Origin: Wyeomyia smithii
Taxonomy: Eukaryota; Arthropoda; Insecta; Diptera; Culicidae
NCBI RefSeq assembly: GCF_029784165.1
Contig: NC_073696.1
Span: 181,157,825 to 181,221,824 of the forward strand
Reading direction: 5' to 3'
DNA: 64,000 nt
Positions 22,921 through 35,200 of this stretch are shown here, one piece after another. Positions within the stretch are counted from its first letter, which is position 1; each line of letters opens with the position of its first letter. Position numbers and translations under genes: made by a program. The notes under the pieces were generated by a model. The model did not search any database, had not been told where the DNA came from, and worked only from the letters and a program-made list of their open reading frames with translations.

Positions 22921-24201
22921 GACCGTTCCGATAATTATAAATACACTTACGATCAACCGTCATTTCAAATAACGTGCAGTATTCAACCAAACGTTGGCTG
23001 CGTCTTGTTGTTAACATTCAAAAGAAACAGAGACTGTCAGTTTTTCTAACATTTAGTGCGAAATTTTGAAAATGCGTGGCCTTTCTCCCGAGCAAAGAAA
23101 GCGAATTGTGCACAAATGGGGCACCGTGAGTGGTCTTTCTATAAGAAAATTAGCCAGAGAAGAAGGTATAAGTGTCGGAGCAGTTCAAACCGCATTGCGG
23201 AAGTATTGTGAAGAGTGCACATTTACTGATGCCCCAAGACGTGGAAGAAAACCCGGGCCTGTTGATCCCACAATGGACAAAAAGGTTAAGGAATACTACA
23301 AGCGGCATCCTTCAGTATCAGTACGAGATGTGGCGAGAAAGCTTGGAACCTCAGCGAGTAACGTTATGCGTGCCAAGGGAAGAATGGGTCTGCAGACCCG
23401 TCGGAAGCAGAAGCAGCCAAAACGAAATCCAAAACAAGCTGAATCTGTGAAACCGAGAGCTCGGAAGCTTTATGACAAACTTCTGACCAAAAAAAAGGGG
23501 TGTATTATCATGGATGACGAAACCTTCATAAAACTGGACTATAAGACTCTGCCAGGACAGCAATTTTATACATCACCGAAGGGAAAGGATGTCCCTGGAC
23601 CAGTGAAAGCCATTTACACCGAAAAATTCGGCAAGAAGGTAATCGTTTGGCAGGCCATTTGTGAATGTGGGAAAATATCTCGTCCATTCATTACGAATGA
23701 CACAATGAATGGTAAAATTTATGTGAAAGAGTGTTTGCAGAAAAGGTTGTTACCCATGGTTAAGCAGCATAACAATCCTCCAATCTTCCTGCCATTACTC
23801 TAAGGATGCACTAGGGTGGTATAAAACAAATAATGTCACATGTGTCCCAAAGGAGATGAATCCTTCAAACTGCCCTGTAATTCGCCCTATTGAAACTTTT
23901 TGGGCTTTGACCAAGGCAAAGCTGAGGAAATATGTCAAACCAGCGGACAATGTTGAAAAATTTAAAAAAGATTGGCTTAAAGTGGTAAAAATGGTCGGAG
24001 AACACACTGTGCAAAAGCTTATGAGTAGTGTTAAGAGAAAAGTTAGAGAGCACGCGTATCCTACGAAAAATAATCCCAACTTGAATTGAAACTGAAAAGA
24101 AAACACTTATTATCTATATTTCAGAATAAAATGACCCGAAAAATCCTGTATTTTTTGTTTTATTCAAGAAAGAAGATGTATTTATAATTTTCGGAACAGT
24201 C
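22921..24201 (+). mobile_element. Tc1/mariner ITmD37E-type transposon, 1281 bp, TIRs intact
   Basis: The ends GACCGTTCCGATAATTATAA (left) and the complement of TTATAATTTTCGGAACAGTC (right) are inverted with two mismatches. TA flanks at 22919-22920 and 24202-24203. One transposase gene fills the interior on the + strand but is frameshifted. Size and layout fit a complete Tc1-type element, so only the transposase lesion prevents autonomy. The TIRs could still be acted on by a related transposase in trans. Confidence 0.87.
23072..24089 (+). pseudogene. ITmD37E transposase with a deletion removing the second catalytic Asp
   Basis: The start is the ATG at 23072, about 150 bp inside the left TIR. 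The N-terminus has two helix-turn-helix regions (about residues 5-45, ending VGAVQTALRKY, and about 70-105, SVSVRDVARKLGTSASNV). The first catalytic Asp lies in IIMDDETFIKLD. The frame is lost near 23795: the sequence goes from PPIF directly toward CHY-SKDALGWY in another frame, about 20 nt short. The missing piece is where the family carries W-PDLAS with the second Asp. The rest, including KEMNPSNCPVIRPIETFWAL with the third catalytic Glu, is readable to a stop at 24089. Counting from the expected Asp gives 37 residues to the Glu, hence D37E. Confidence 0.85.
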
Positions 24202-24203
24202 TA

Positions 24204-24652
24204 TAAGGCAACATACTATAGTTCTACATCACCACTTCGCACAACTCGTAGTGCCTATGCCTAATACATGATGGCAAATTTTGGCCGCTAATGGAGTTGG
24301 GAATGTTAATTATATCATTTTATACCATGTCTGTAAAATTGCTCTATCAATATTCTATATTGATTATTACTGTTGTCCGCAACCAGTAATAAACTTTGTA
24401 AAAGTTACAAAAAAACTTCACTGCGGTTAAAAAACTCCAATTTGTTTATTCATTGTGATATTTTACATTCGAACAATACAAATAAAAATAAATCACAGAA
24501 ATCGTGAACGCTCGTATTTAGGAAATCAATTGGTACAGTGTTAATCGCAAACCTCGCTAATCTATTCCGTATACACATTCGCGAGTAAAATCACATGCCT
24601 ATCCAGATCGCGTTGAGCTAATCAACTATTCTAATGTCGCCTTTTTTCACAG
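24204..24652 (+). other. Intergenic or 5' intron sequence upstream of the SLC16-like gene
   Basis: The sequence just before the ATG, TCGCCTTTTTTCACAG, is a good splice acceptor, so at least one upstream 5' UTR exon probably exists. I cannot place it. Nothing else is recognised. Confidence 0.5.
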
Positions 24653-27118
24653 ATGCCACCTCAGAATGCGATCGAGCTCACTTCGAAGCCAGACGCTGAA
24701 AACGGCACCAAAAAGGTGCAAAATGGAAACGCAAATAACACCAAACTCATAAAGAATGAGGAGCCACCAACTACATCGGTTATCGTCCCGCCGGACGGTG
24801 GCTGGGGCTGGGTAGTGATGATAGCATCCTTCCTGTGCAATACCGTCGTCGATGGTATTGTGTTTAGTGCTGGCATGTTCCAAGATCCCATTCGTCTAGA
24901 TTTCGGTGTCGGCAAAGCAGAGGTAAAGCTTGATTTTCGGTTTGTTACGTTAACAGTTCATGATTAATAATTTGAGTAAATTGTAGGTCGCATTAGTGAG
25001 TTCTCTTCTGAGTGGATTCTACTTACTAACTGGACCGTTTGTGAGTGCCTTGGCAAATCGATGGGGATTCCGGCCTGTAACAATTCTTGGTGCTGCCATT
25101 GCTTCAGTAGGCTTTGCTTTGTCGTATTTCGGCAACAGTCTTGGCTATTTATATATAACTTATGGAGTTATTGGAGGAATAGGATTTTGTTTCATTTATG
25201 TACCTTCAGTAATAACCGTTGGATACTATTTTGAAAAATGGCGTGCCCTTGCTACTGGCATAGCTCTTTGCGGTTCTGGAGTTGGTACCTTTGTGTTTGC
25301 TCCACTTAGTTCGTGGCTTATCAATCAATTCGGTTGGAGGGGAGCTCTGCTAGCTCAAGCCGCTCTTATCCTACTATGCGCGATATTCGGATGTATGTTC
25401 AGGCCTATTAGACCAATAGAAGTCACTATTACTAAGGATGAAGATACTCCAGCTGAAAAGGGTACCTTATTGGGTGAAGGGCTTCCTGTGGTATACACGA
25501 GACCACTGCCAGAAGGACGATTTGCTCACTCAGTTCCCAACAGTTCACATAGCACGTGGATGGGAGCAAGCCCCAACACACAGTACCCAACAGCTGCTGA
25601 AGTATTTCGAGGCAGCGCTCAAAATTTGGAACGACGACCTTCCAATCAGTCAGGACTACTAACGAATGAGAATATTCAAAATACTACTAAGAAGTTAGAG
25701 CAGCTATCTAAAATGCAGAAAAAACTTTCCGGTCAAGTGACGCCCGAGGACACGATACACGCCCCAAGATTTCCGCTTCCCCACCACGAGTTGAATACCG
25801 TAGGAGAAGCAGCTGAAGAAGAAGAGACTGAGAATGGTGCCCTACTTGCCGGAGATCAAAAACCTGCTCCGGCTGTAGTCTCGTCAACAGCAGTCCGTCA
25901 ACGAAGCAACACCGTGTCAGGCCGTAGACCGAACGAAGGTGGATCACGACAGGGCAGTCGGCGTGGAACGCTAACTGATGGAACTCGTCCAATGTATCGA
26001 GATGATATTTTTTTCACCGGATCGTTAGTTCGAATTCCGCAGTATCAGTCGCAAACATCACTAGGGTATCATATGTCGGTAACCCGTTTGCCAACTCAAA
26101 ATGATGTTGAGGAAACAGAGGAACAGACTTGTAAAATATGTCCTGAAGCGGTCAGACGTACCTTAGCTACAATGTTGGATATGACGTTATTACAATCACC
26201 TTCCTTTATGCTACTAGCTGTGAGTGGGTTTTTCACCATGATGGGATTTTTCGTACCATTCATGTACATAACTCAGAGAGCCATTGCCGGTGGAATGGAC
26301 CCCCAGATTTCGTTGTTCTACGTTTCCGCTATCGGTGAGTTCATGATAATTTCCCGAACAGTGGAAATTTACAATAACAACTTTGTTTTAGGTATTTCAA
26401 ACACAATTGCTAGGATTGTTTGTGGCTTTTTGAGTTCATTCAAGAGTGTCAACGCTCTGCACCTGAATAACGTAGCCATCACAATGGGAGGTATTGCCAC
26501 AATGCTCAGCGGAGTTTATATTACTCAAGCTGCCCAGTTTACGTATGCTGGAATTTTTGGCATAGCTATTGGTGAGTAAAAGAAAAAAAAATAGAAAAGA
26601 ACTTCTCTTTTGAGACCCAGTCGAAGTGAAACTCTGACCTTCAAAACTGTATATAAACTTGAATCTGAATCCTCTGTTTGATGGGATAAATAAATTGCTG
26701 TGCTGGGTGTCCTATTTCAAAGATTCGCTTCTTTAACGAAATTCACTAACCAAATAAAAAATACATAATTTTCCTATTTTATTTCCAGCATGTTTCTCCG
26801 CACTCCGTTCAATCCTGGTCGTAGATTTAATGGGCTTGGAAAAACTGACGAATGCTTTCGGAATTTTATGCTTATTCCAAGGACTGGCAGCAGCGATTGG
26901 TGCACCTATTGCAGGTAATAGAATTTGCTTTAAACTTGATACCGTTACCGATCCAATCACTTGTAGGTTTCTTCACCGATCTTACCGGGAGCTATAATGC
27001 ATCCTTCTACATCAGTGGAGCATTAATCACAATATCTGCAGTGCTGTGCTATCCGCTAAGCATCGTCAATAAATGGGAGAAAAAGCGAGCCGCGAGAAAA
27101 TCTTCTGGAGTCGTATGA
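24653..27118 (+). CDS. SLC16/monocarboxylate-transporter-like MFS protein, 5 coding exons, 691 aa
   Basis: Coding exons by GT-AG junctions and frame continuity: 24653-24922, 24987-26334, 26392-26571, 26789-26914 and 26967-27118 (stop TGA), 2076 nt in total. The product is a 12-helix MFS transporter expected in the plasma membrane, moving monocarboxylates or related small acids; the substrate is inferred from the family. The family signature PPDGGWGW is at residues 46-53 at the start of TM1. YFEKWRALATGIALCGSGVG matches the conserved motif around TM5. A long hydrophilic central loop (about residues 220-410) separates the two six-helix halves, as in insect members. The C-terminus is short and basic (EKKRAARKSSGVV). 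The start is the first ATG after a splice acceptor. Intron 2 (26335-26391) is 57 nt, in frame and stop-free. The last exon and 3' flank have a second copy at 29951-30811. Confidence 0.93.
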
Positions 27119-27881
27119 AGGATCTTGTGTTGTGTGTAACAATGCTTGTTTTGCCTATAAGAATCGAGATATCGAGCATCCAGGGCCACTTAACGGAGAA
27201 AGTAATTAGAGCAGTTTTAAAGGAAAAGCACCTTAAAAGTTGAAAAAAAGTCTTTGATGTTAACATGGAATTTTGCCTCCATTTGTTTCAAGATTACACA
27301 ATGTAAATATGATTATATTTTTCATATAGACATTTTCCCTTACAAGCAGCTCAAGATTATTATCGAAAGACTCACATAGTAAAAATGGCTACTGCACAAT
27401 GGGCCAGCAGGTTTTGCTTGTCAGTTGCAAGCAATAATGGTGTAATACCACGTCTCAAAACTCCCAGACAATCGAATTGAATTGATAAATACAAAATCTT
27501 TCATAAATTCCTCGGAATGGTGGATTGTAGCATCTATTTACAGGTAAAACTTTAGTTTAGCAGTATAAGTAACTCTAAATCTATAATCATAGAAATATCC
27601 TACACCACATTAAGTATTTGTGGGTCACTTACACAACTGTCAAAGTAGCCAAGTTTCTTAAAAAATCGGAGAGAATGTGAAAACTGTGTGTCAATCAATG
27701 ATGTCCAACATGCGAAGAAATGGTGTTTTTGCCCAATAGTAAAACGTAAGTTCAGCACATAGTTTAATCTGGCAAAATTCCTTTTTCTGTTTCAGTGATC
27801 CAGATTTATCAACCATTCAATCCAAGTGAACTTACACCCTTATTGCTTGCAAAGGTGCATTGTCAGGTTCATTCAAAATCA
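27028..27881 (+). repeat. Donor copy of a duplicated gene end (SLC16-like last exon and 3' flank)
   Basis: This segment recurs at 29951-30811 with only a few substitutions and a 5-bp indel. It covers the last 30 or so codons, the stop and about 760 bp of 3' UTR or flank. Confidence 0.92.
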
Positions 27882-28301
27882 CTTTATCAAGTACGACTCC
27901 AACATAGCGATTGCTCGGTTCATAACTAATATGTTAAACTAGGCGCTTTACATTATAACTATATTCTACACAAAGAGCTTGAGGTTTACACAATAGCGTT
28001 TCAGACTGGTACTTAGAGTAAAATGTGCTTTTCGAATCATAGGATTAGATACCCAATGCGGTGCAATTTGGGTCTTGCGCCACAGAAAGCATTCATCAAA
28101 TTCAAGTTCGCAAAAAAGTGCTGCAATTGCTTCAATTGAGTTTTGCTATTTATTCGTCTATTCTACATCGCTTGCTCAATTTGTCTGTACACAAATATCA
28201 GGAAGATGTGCTTCACCTAAACACGATATTGTTCATGATCACGTACCGTTTCTACCCCAAGTAATAATTATTCAGTTGTGAATCCTTCAGTTCTAAATAA
28301 A
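27119..28301 (+). other. Probable 3' UTR of the SLC16-like gene with candidate poly(A) signal
   Basis: No coding content follows the stop. The first AATAAA downstream is at 28296-28301. Two more lie at 29276-29281 and 29285-29290. Which one is used cannot be told from sequence. Confidence 0.4.
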
Positions 28302-29425
28302 AATTCCTTTTTACGCATGAAATTAATATTGAAGTTCCTACCGATGAAACAAAGTAAACCATACATTTTCCCGCTAAATTACAACAAAAAATCAACAACA
28401 GATTGAACTTCTATTTCGATAATATTCAACTATTTTAGCTAACATTCAACATGTTAAGAATATTTCTAAAGCAATACAATAATGGCAAATTTACTGTGAT
28501 ATCAGCATATATAGACTATAAATTTAGATATATCTGTTGATATTATATTTACAAAAGTACCGTAAATGTTTCCAATCTATGTTTTATGCACTGAACCGAC
28601 AGGATAGCCAAATTAAACCATCGGTGGCATTATTTTGGGCTAAATACTTCAAGGTCAATATTGCATTTTAGATAGTTCCAGTAGTAAACACAGTTCAGTG
28701 ATCATTAGTGTTATTGATTCAAAACGAAGGAATATAGCACGAACAATAGCCATATATCATTCCCAATGATTATTTATGTGTGCATGAAATGCAAAACTCG
28801 TCGCGTAATTAAAAAATATGGTGGTTTTTGCGGGCAAAAATTGAAATATGTCAGTTGTAGTTACTACATTAATGTTTTTTTCAGTTATTAAAAAATCAGA
28901 CAACATTTAATGTCTAACAAATAACAATATTTTTTTTCAGTTATTTGGATATCATAGGGAATATACGCAACCGGGATTAAATATAGTATTTCTGATAGAC
29001 AAAATTTCTAAACAGTTTTTCCCCTCCGCTCAAGTTCATAAGTCGCCAACAATAGAGTTTTTTTTACTCCTAATCATATACCTAATTGCCCCCAGTAACA
29101 TCAGTTTAACACAGCCACCTCATGGTACTACAAATGATAAAACCATACAACTGACTGAACGAGATTTGAAGACATCCTTCTAAAATCATAGGTTATAAGC
29201 TACTAAGCCATGCAATTATAGACGTAAGATTGCGATACGAAGTGTTTTCTATGGATAGTTTTACAATATGTTTACAATAAAGCCAATAAATTAAAAAAAT
29301 TATATATCTGTTTGTTTAACTTGGAAAAATTGCAACAGTAACACTTCTGCATGTGAACAATTGTTTGTAGTGTAACACTTTTTAAGGTGAAACGATATTG
29401 AATCCAGAAACATACAAATTCCAGC
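28302..29425. other. Intergenic, nothing recognised
   Basis: AT-rich with no supported gene or element, apart from the two AATAAA motifs near 29280. Confidence 0.45.
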
Positions 29426-29590
29426 CACCACTTCGAATTTTCAGAGGCACAAGACTCGGAAATAGATAAAGTGTTCCCGGTGAAAACGCTATTTTATGTT
29501 TGCTTCACTGCAGCAAACATAAAATAGCGTTTTCACAGGTAACACATTAACTGTTACCGAGTCTTGTGCTTCTGAAAATTCGAAGTGGTG
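29426..29590. repeat. 165-bp fold-back (near-perfect hairpin), MITE-like
   Basis: Two arms of about 79 bp are inverted around TCACTGC at about 29508. The outer blocks CACCACTTCGAATTTTCAGA and the inner blocks AAAACGCTATTTTATGTTTG match exactly. The middle of the arms has several mismatches. It has no coding content. It is a foldback element or a MITE with almost no loop; no clear target duplication was found. Confidence 0.85.
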
Positions 29591-29639
29591 ACTCGAAGTC
29601 GGCCATTTGTGGATTCAATATCATTTGGCCCTAAAGATA

Positions 29640-29885
29640 CAGTAAGGTCTTTTTTACATTGTTTCATTTTACACGTTTTTTACAACGATTTTCCAAATAA
29701 CGCAGTTTTTTACGTCGTTTTTCCGAATAACGCGGTTTATTCTACACGGTTTGTTTTTTACACGAATTATAGTAAGTAACAGTAACGATAACAGATTGAA
29801 GTAGGGTGTTATTTACACAGTTACATTTTTACACATTGTTTACGACGTTTTTCCAAATAACGCGGTTTTTTACATATTTGTACGT
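29640..29885. repeat. Degenerate repeats of a TTTTCCRAATAACGCRGTTT motif
   Basis: Copies start near 29690, 29720 and 29852, mostly separated by TTTTTACAC or TTTACGACG words. This looks like a short, irregular tandem repeat of a dispersed family. Confidence 0.6.
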
Positions 29886-29919
29886 TACGTATCCATCGTG
29901 TAAAAAAATTCTCTACAGA

Positions 29920-29948
29920 AAGGTCTGATTTTCGGTCACCATAAAGAA
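29920..29948. repeat. 29-bp direct repeat, left
   Basis: Begins AAGGTCTGATTTTCGG and is identical to 30816-30844. The two copies bracket the duplicated gene end. Confidence 0.9.
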
Positions 29949-29950
29949 TA

Positions 29951-30811
29951 CACAATATCTGCAGTGCTGTGCTATCCGCTAAGCATCGTCAATAAATGGG
30001 AGAAAAAGCGAGCCGCGAGAAAATCTTCTGGAGTCGTATGAAGGATCTTGTGTTGTGTGTAACAATGCTTGTTTTGCCTATAAGAATCGAGATATCGAGC
30101 ATCCAGGGCCACTTAACGGAGAAAGTAATTAGAGCAGTTTTAAAGGAAAAGCACCTTAAAAGTTGAAAAAAAGTCTTTGATGTTAACATGGAACTACAAG
30201 TTTTGCCTCCATTTGTTTCAAGATTACACAATGTAAATATGATTATATTTTTCATATAGACATTTTCCCTTACAAGCAGCTCAAGATTATTATCGAAAGA
30301 CTCACATAGTAAAAATTGCTACTGCACAATGAGCCAGCAGGCTTTGCTTGTCAGTTGCAAGCAATAATGGTGTAATACCACGTCTCAAAACTCCCAGACA
30401 ATCGAATTGAATTGATAAATACAAAATCTTTCATAAATTCCTCGGAATGGTGGATTGTAGCATCTATTTACAGGTAACACTTTAGTTTAGCAGTATTAGT
30501 AACTCTAAATCTATAATCATAGAAATATCCTACACCACATTAAGTATTTGTGGGTCACTTACACAACTGTCAAAGTAGCCAAGTTTCTTAAAAAATCGGA
30601 GAGAATGTGAAAACTGTGTGTCAATCAATGATGTCCAACATGCGAAGAAATGGTGTTTTTGCCCAATAGTGAAACGTAAGTTCAGCACATAGTTTAATCT
30701 GGCAAAATTCCTTTTTCTGTTTCAGTGATCCAGATTTATCAACCATTCAATCCAAGTGAACTTACACCCTTATTGCTTGCAAAGGTGCATTGTCAGGTTC
30801 ATTCAAAATCA
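29951..30811 (+). pseudogene. Duplicated 3' end of the SLC16-like gene
   Basis: Copy of 27028-27881: about 30 C-terminal codons with the stop at 30039-30041, then 3' sequence. Differences are few (for example ACTACAAG present here in place of a shorter sequence near 30193, and isolated substitutions), so the copy is young or under gene conversion. It has no poly(A), no start and no promoter, so it is not a functional gene. Flanking 29-bp direct repeats mark the insertion. Confidence 0.9.
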
Positions 30812-30815
30812 TTAC

Positions 30816-30844
30816 AAGGTCTGATTTTCGGTCACCATAAAGAA
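30816..30844. repeat. 29-bp direct repeat, right
   Basis: Identical to 29920-29948. It directly follows the duplicated segment. Confidence 0.9.
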
Positions 30845-32283
30845 GCCCCGATTTTTGTGAGAGACTCAGTTGTTCAAAATGTTTCGTCTGACTCCTGAGG
30901 CGGTTTAAGATCCATGAATAATTAGTCTATTATGAACTGAAAGTATATCAATGGAGCACAATAACTAACGTTAATCATTGCGCCATTTATTTTATTTCCG
31001 AATTATAGAACTTTGGGTATGTCTAAATTTGAATATTTTTGAGATGTAGAGAAAGATGTCAATTAAAACGTTTCTCCCCACGATAATGTATCGTTCCTTC
31101 ACATTTCCTAATCAACTGTTCAGTTAACAACTGTTTAGTAGCAACGAATTTATGATAAATGGTTGAGTACTAGAATATTTGCAAATGCTAAAGGAACAAA
31201 CGAAAGCTGTAACATGTGTATTTGCTCTTTCACTTTAATCTCCTTGGTTGAGTAAATCACTGACATTTTTTTTCGTAAGTAGGTATGAGTTGTTATCATG
31301 ACGCTTACACACATTATGATGTCAACAAGATCGGTTGCCAACTGGAAAAAAAGATTCACCAAGAAACAACCAGCGGGATGGCAAGTTAGCTAATAATTTG
31401 TTGTCCCGTAATTACGTAACAGTTTTATCAATTATCATTTTACCGCAAAAGAATTTAATTGGATTTACAATTTAAAAAATTAAAGAAAACATTTAAAAAA
31501 CTGCATCCTATCGCATTTAAGACAAGAAAAAGCGACAGAAAGTTTCATGTAAAAGTCACATAGAGTTCGCTAATTGATCGATAAATCGATAACGAAAGAT
31601 TACACAAATATTCAATAAATAAACATTTTATAATACTAGCTTGTATTAATTATTATGTTGATATCAAGAAGACAAAATACATCCTCTTTTAACAATAAAA
31701 CAAATGAACATAATTGAATTATTTACGTTGGCCCAATCTGAAGTGAATGATTTCATAGCCGAAACTGTCAACAATGTCCGTTTAACGCACATGCGTAGTG
31801 CTGACGATATGTTTAGCAGGATTTTTATCGATTGTGAAAAGCTTTTTCATAAACTGTGCTTATTGATCCTTTGCCATTCGTGAGAGATTCAAGTTTTCCA
31901 CAGTGTCGAAAGAAACCCATTTGCCCCGTTCAATCAAATACTTTGTCTTTCGTTAATACAGTGGAATAGTAAAACCCATAAGATAGAGCTTACAATTCAT
32001 GTTTGAAGATTTTTATTAATGAGAAACGAACTTAGTGATGAATTTAGCTTTCCAAATGAAATTTATCTAAATATGTTATGTCATTGTTTAAGACTATCGG
32101 AAGAAGTATAATGACAATTACATCAGCTATGAAAGTGATTGGAGTGGTGTGAAAAAATGGAAATCAGGTTGTAATAAACTGAAGTGACTTAAAATTCCAA
32201 CGTGTTCAACAAACAGCGTTACTCCTAGTAGTCGATAAAGCGAATATTCAGTGACAAGCACATTTTAAACTACGTTAGACAAA
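30845..32283 (+). other. Upstream region and 5' UTR of the MFSD6-like gene
   Basis: No gene is supported. A pair of ATCGATA words occurs at about 31576-31591. The immediate leader before the ATG at 32284 is AT-rich. No TATA box or initiator could be assigned with confidence. Confidence 0.4.
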
Positions 32284-35200
32284 ATGCAGCAGTTTTCGAA
32301 CAATGAATATGGGGGGAATGAATATGGAAATTATGAGCAACAGCAGCAATTCCCTACGCAGTCAGCCGGTGGAGCCAGACCAATGGTTGACCCTGAGGCG
32401 ATGGGAGAAGTTGATCCTTCACTGTAAGCATAAACTCACTGTAGTTGTATTCCTAAAGACGAAGGAAGTTGAATATTGATTTGATTAAAATACATTATTC
32501 TAATGTCTTCTCTCCTGTAAATAAGCTATCCTCAAGCGAAGGAGTCAACGCATAAAATTCGCGGAAAGTCGGACATTCTGGAAATGCTGTGCGGTTCAGT
32601 AGATCAAGAGCTACTACCAGTGAAAACGTTCTACTTCTTCTTCTATGCCGCTTTCGGATCATTGTTTCCACTGATGGGAGTGTACTTCAAGCAAATGGGC
32701 ATGAATCCCGGACAATGCGGTCTGCTGATTGGAACCAGACCGTTTGTTGAATTTTTATCCGCACCATTTTGGGGCAGCTATGCTGATCGGTAAGTTGGAT
32801 AGTTTCTTTTTCTTATTTTAATTCAACTACCATCATAAAAACAAAACCAACTTCAACGAGAGGCCCCATATATAAAAATATTATAAAAAGTGACTCCGTT
32901 TACAAACTTGAAACACTAGCTCTCAACATAGGTATATATATGCAGCTCACTTCGTCGCGATTTTGAGCTTTGATGTATTTTTTCCGAAAAAAAATTATAT
33001 AGCTGTAATTTAAAAATGCAGCTAAGTATCGGATCGATATAATGTTTTGAAAACCATACAAATGTAAATAACAAAAAAGGGTGTTTTTCTTAAAAGAAAG
33101 ATTTGATGCGTTTCATTAATTTCATTAGCGTTACTATCTGACTATGAATGAATGAACGAATGCATGATAGAATGTTTTTTTTATTTCTTTTTCTTCTATG
33201 GTAAAGGAAAACCTGTTGGAGTGATGCTCCTTTCAAGCCTCTTTTTTGACAGGCACAAAACCTTCAATATTTTTAATTATGTTTTACAATGTAGTTTAAC
33301 CAGCAGCAGAACCGAAGAAACCCGGATATCTTAAGCCTTGGAAGATTCAGTTGAAAACCGAGTGCAGGTTTGACTGTTAAAACCATGCAGTACGGACAGC
33401 CAAATTCTATGTATATATTTAAAGAATTTAACTTTGGAGTTTTTCTCGTAACTAAGACTTGATGACACTGCTTCAATATTTCTTTCATGTTGATGAGGAG
33501 TCGCGTTGGCGTTGATAGCAGGTACGATGAAAAAAATTGAGTTCTGAGAGATTCAAAGAGAGAGGCAGCTTGAGAGACAGGAAGTAACCTAAATCATAGA
33601 AATTGACGTTACAACATGACATGAAAACAGTGGTTTGAGAATAGGAGAGAACAACTTATGTTTAATTCGTTTTCGCGGTGTAGCTACACCGTCTTGGACT
33701 ACACTTTGCGGCTTAAAAAAACGTTTTTAGTGTAGTTGCATTGATATGCATAGTAATAGGTATAGCTGTCAATTTGTTTTGTTTTGCTCATTATCGCCAT
33801 TGTCATTTTGTCTCGTTTCCGTTTTTACATCTCGCAAATGTGCTGAAAAAAAAGTTACCTGACACTTTACCACGTGAAACGAGAACCAGAACAAACCAGT
33901 TTTGACACATACGTGTGAATGTGTTGGTAACTCCCTAAACTACACTCTGCTTCTCTCAGGTGTAGTCCGGGATAGAAAAAGTGTAGTCAGAGACAGAAAA
34001 AGTGTAGACCGACAAGTGAAAAAACACATTTTCGGGGTAAAAAGCGTAGTTCGAGTGTAACTACACCGCGAAAACGAATTCGATATTAGTAACTGAAGTG
34101 TTTCTCTGCTATCATAAGCCATGCGCCGTTGCGTAGTTCAGTCAACGATCAATTCAACTGTTGGAATTCCGTTCAGCAGTTGGTCCGAAGTTTTATTCTC
34201 TCGCAAAAGGTCCCCATGCAAAACTCCTACTCAATCGTGCAGCCTCTTTCCCAGAGGTACAGTCACAACAATCCATTATCACATACAGACATTTGATGCA
34301 ACATTCTGTTGCATAATCTATAATAGTATATTTTCCCGACAATCCTTTGCCAGAATAAAGTGCTTATACTAGACACCTTGTTTCCCACAGGAGAAACAAC
34401 GATGACCGCGTGGCAGTACAAAGAAATAAAAAGAGAATTCTGTATTACAAGTTCCTGGCAAAGGTCTAAAGGCCTAAACACAATGGATACGTTGCGGCTG
34501 CGTTTGCGGCAGTTTGACAGTTAGCCCATACATTTTCTATAAAATTATCGTCAACGCAACGAAAACGTATCCATTGTGTTTGGGCCTTCAGAAATTGGCT
34601 TAGCCTTTACAATCTGACTTCCGGAAGTCGTGTCTTAAAGCAGTTAAAATTTTACTTAAAATTTTTGATATCGAAAAAGTTGTTTATGCCAAATGTCTTA
34701 GAAATGGATGGATCGTCAGTCAGGTTTTCAAACTGGAAGACAGAAAGCCGATTTTTCTGAATTTTTTTTTGAAGCTACACTAAATCTCGAAGTTTTACGC
34801 ATTGCTAAGACATTTAAAAAAAAAGTTCTGTTTCGATGATTTTATATCGACATTTTTTCGCGATCATGTAAGTGAAACTTTAACCACTTTGAGGCTACAC
34901 ATCCCGAAGTCTCATTGAGCCGAGATTTTGCAAGGGGTCTTTTTTCTAAGAGACGAAGCCCTACTGCTAAAGGAATGCAGAAACTTAACATTAAAAAAAA
35001 TTTAAGATCAAATGCTTTGGGGGGAAGGGAGATTGAACCCCCCCCCCCCCCTTTGGCTACGCCGCTTATATGATTGCTTTTATTTGTTTTTTTTTTTTCA
35101 CGTAGAACTCCACCGAGTTTTCAGAGTAAATGTTTTTACCTAACGATTTAGTTGAGTAGTTGCAAGTTTCACTTGAGAAATATGATAAAATTTGTATTTG

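Noticed and set aside
29951..30811. A second functional SLC16-like gene
   Set aside because: Only the last 30 or so codons and 3' flank are present, without start, promoter or other exons.
35000..35062. Poly-C block followed by TTTGGCTACGCCGCTT as a complete hAT-type MITE
   Set aside because: It resembles one end of a common insect MITE, but no matching inverted end was found nearby.
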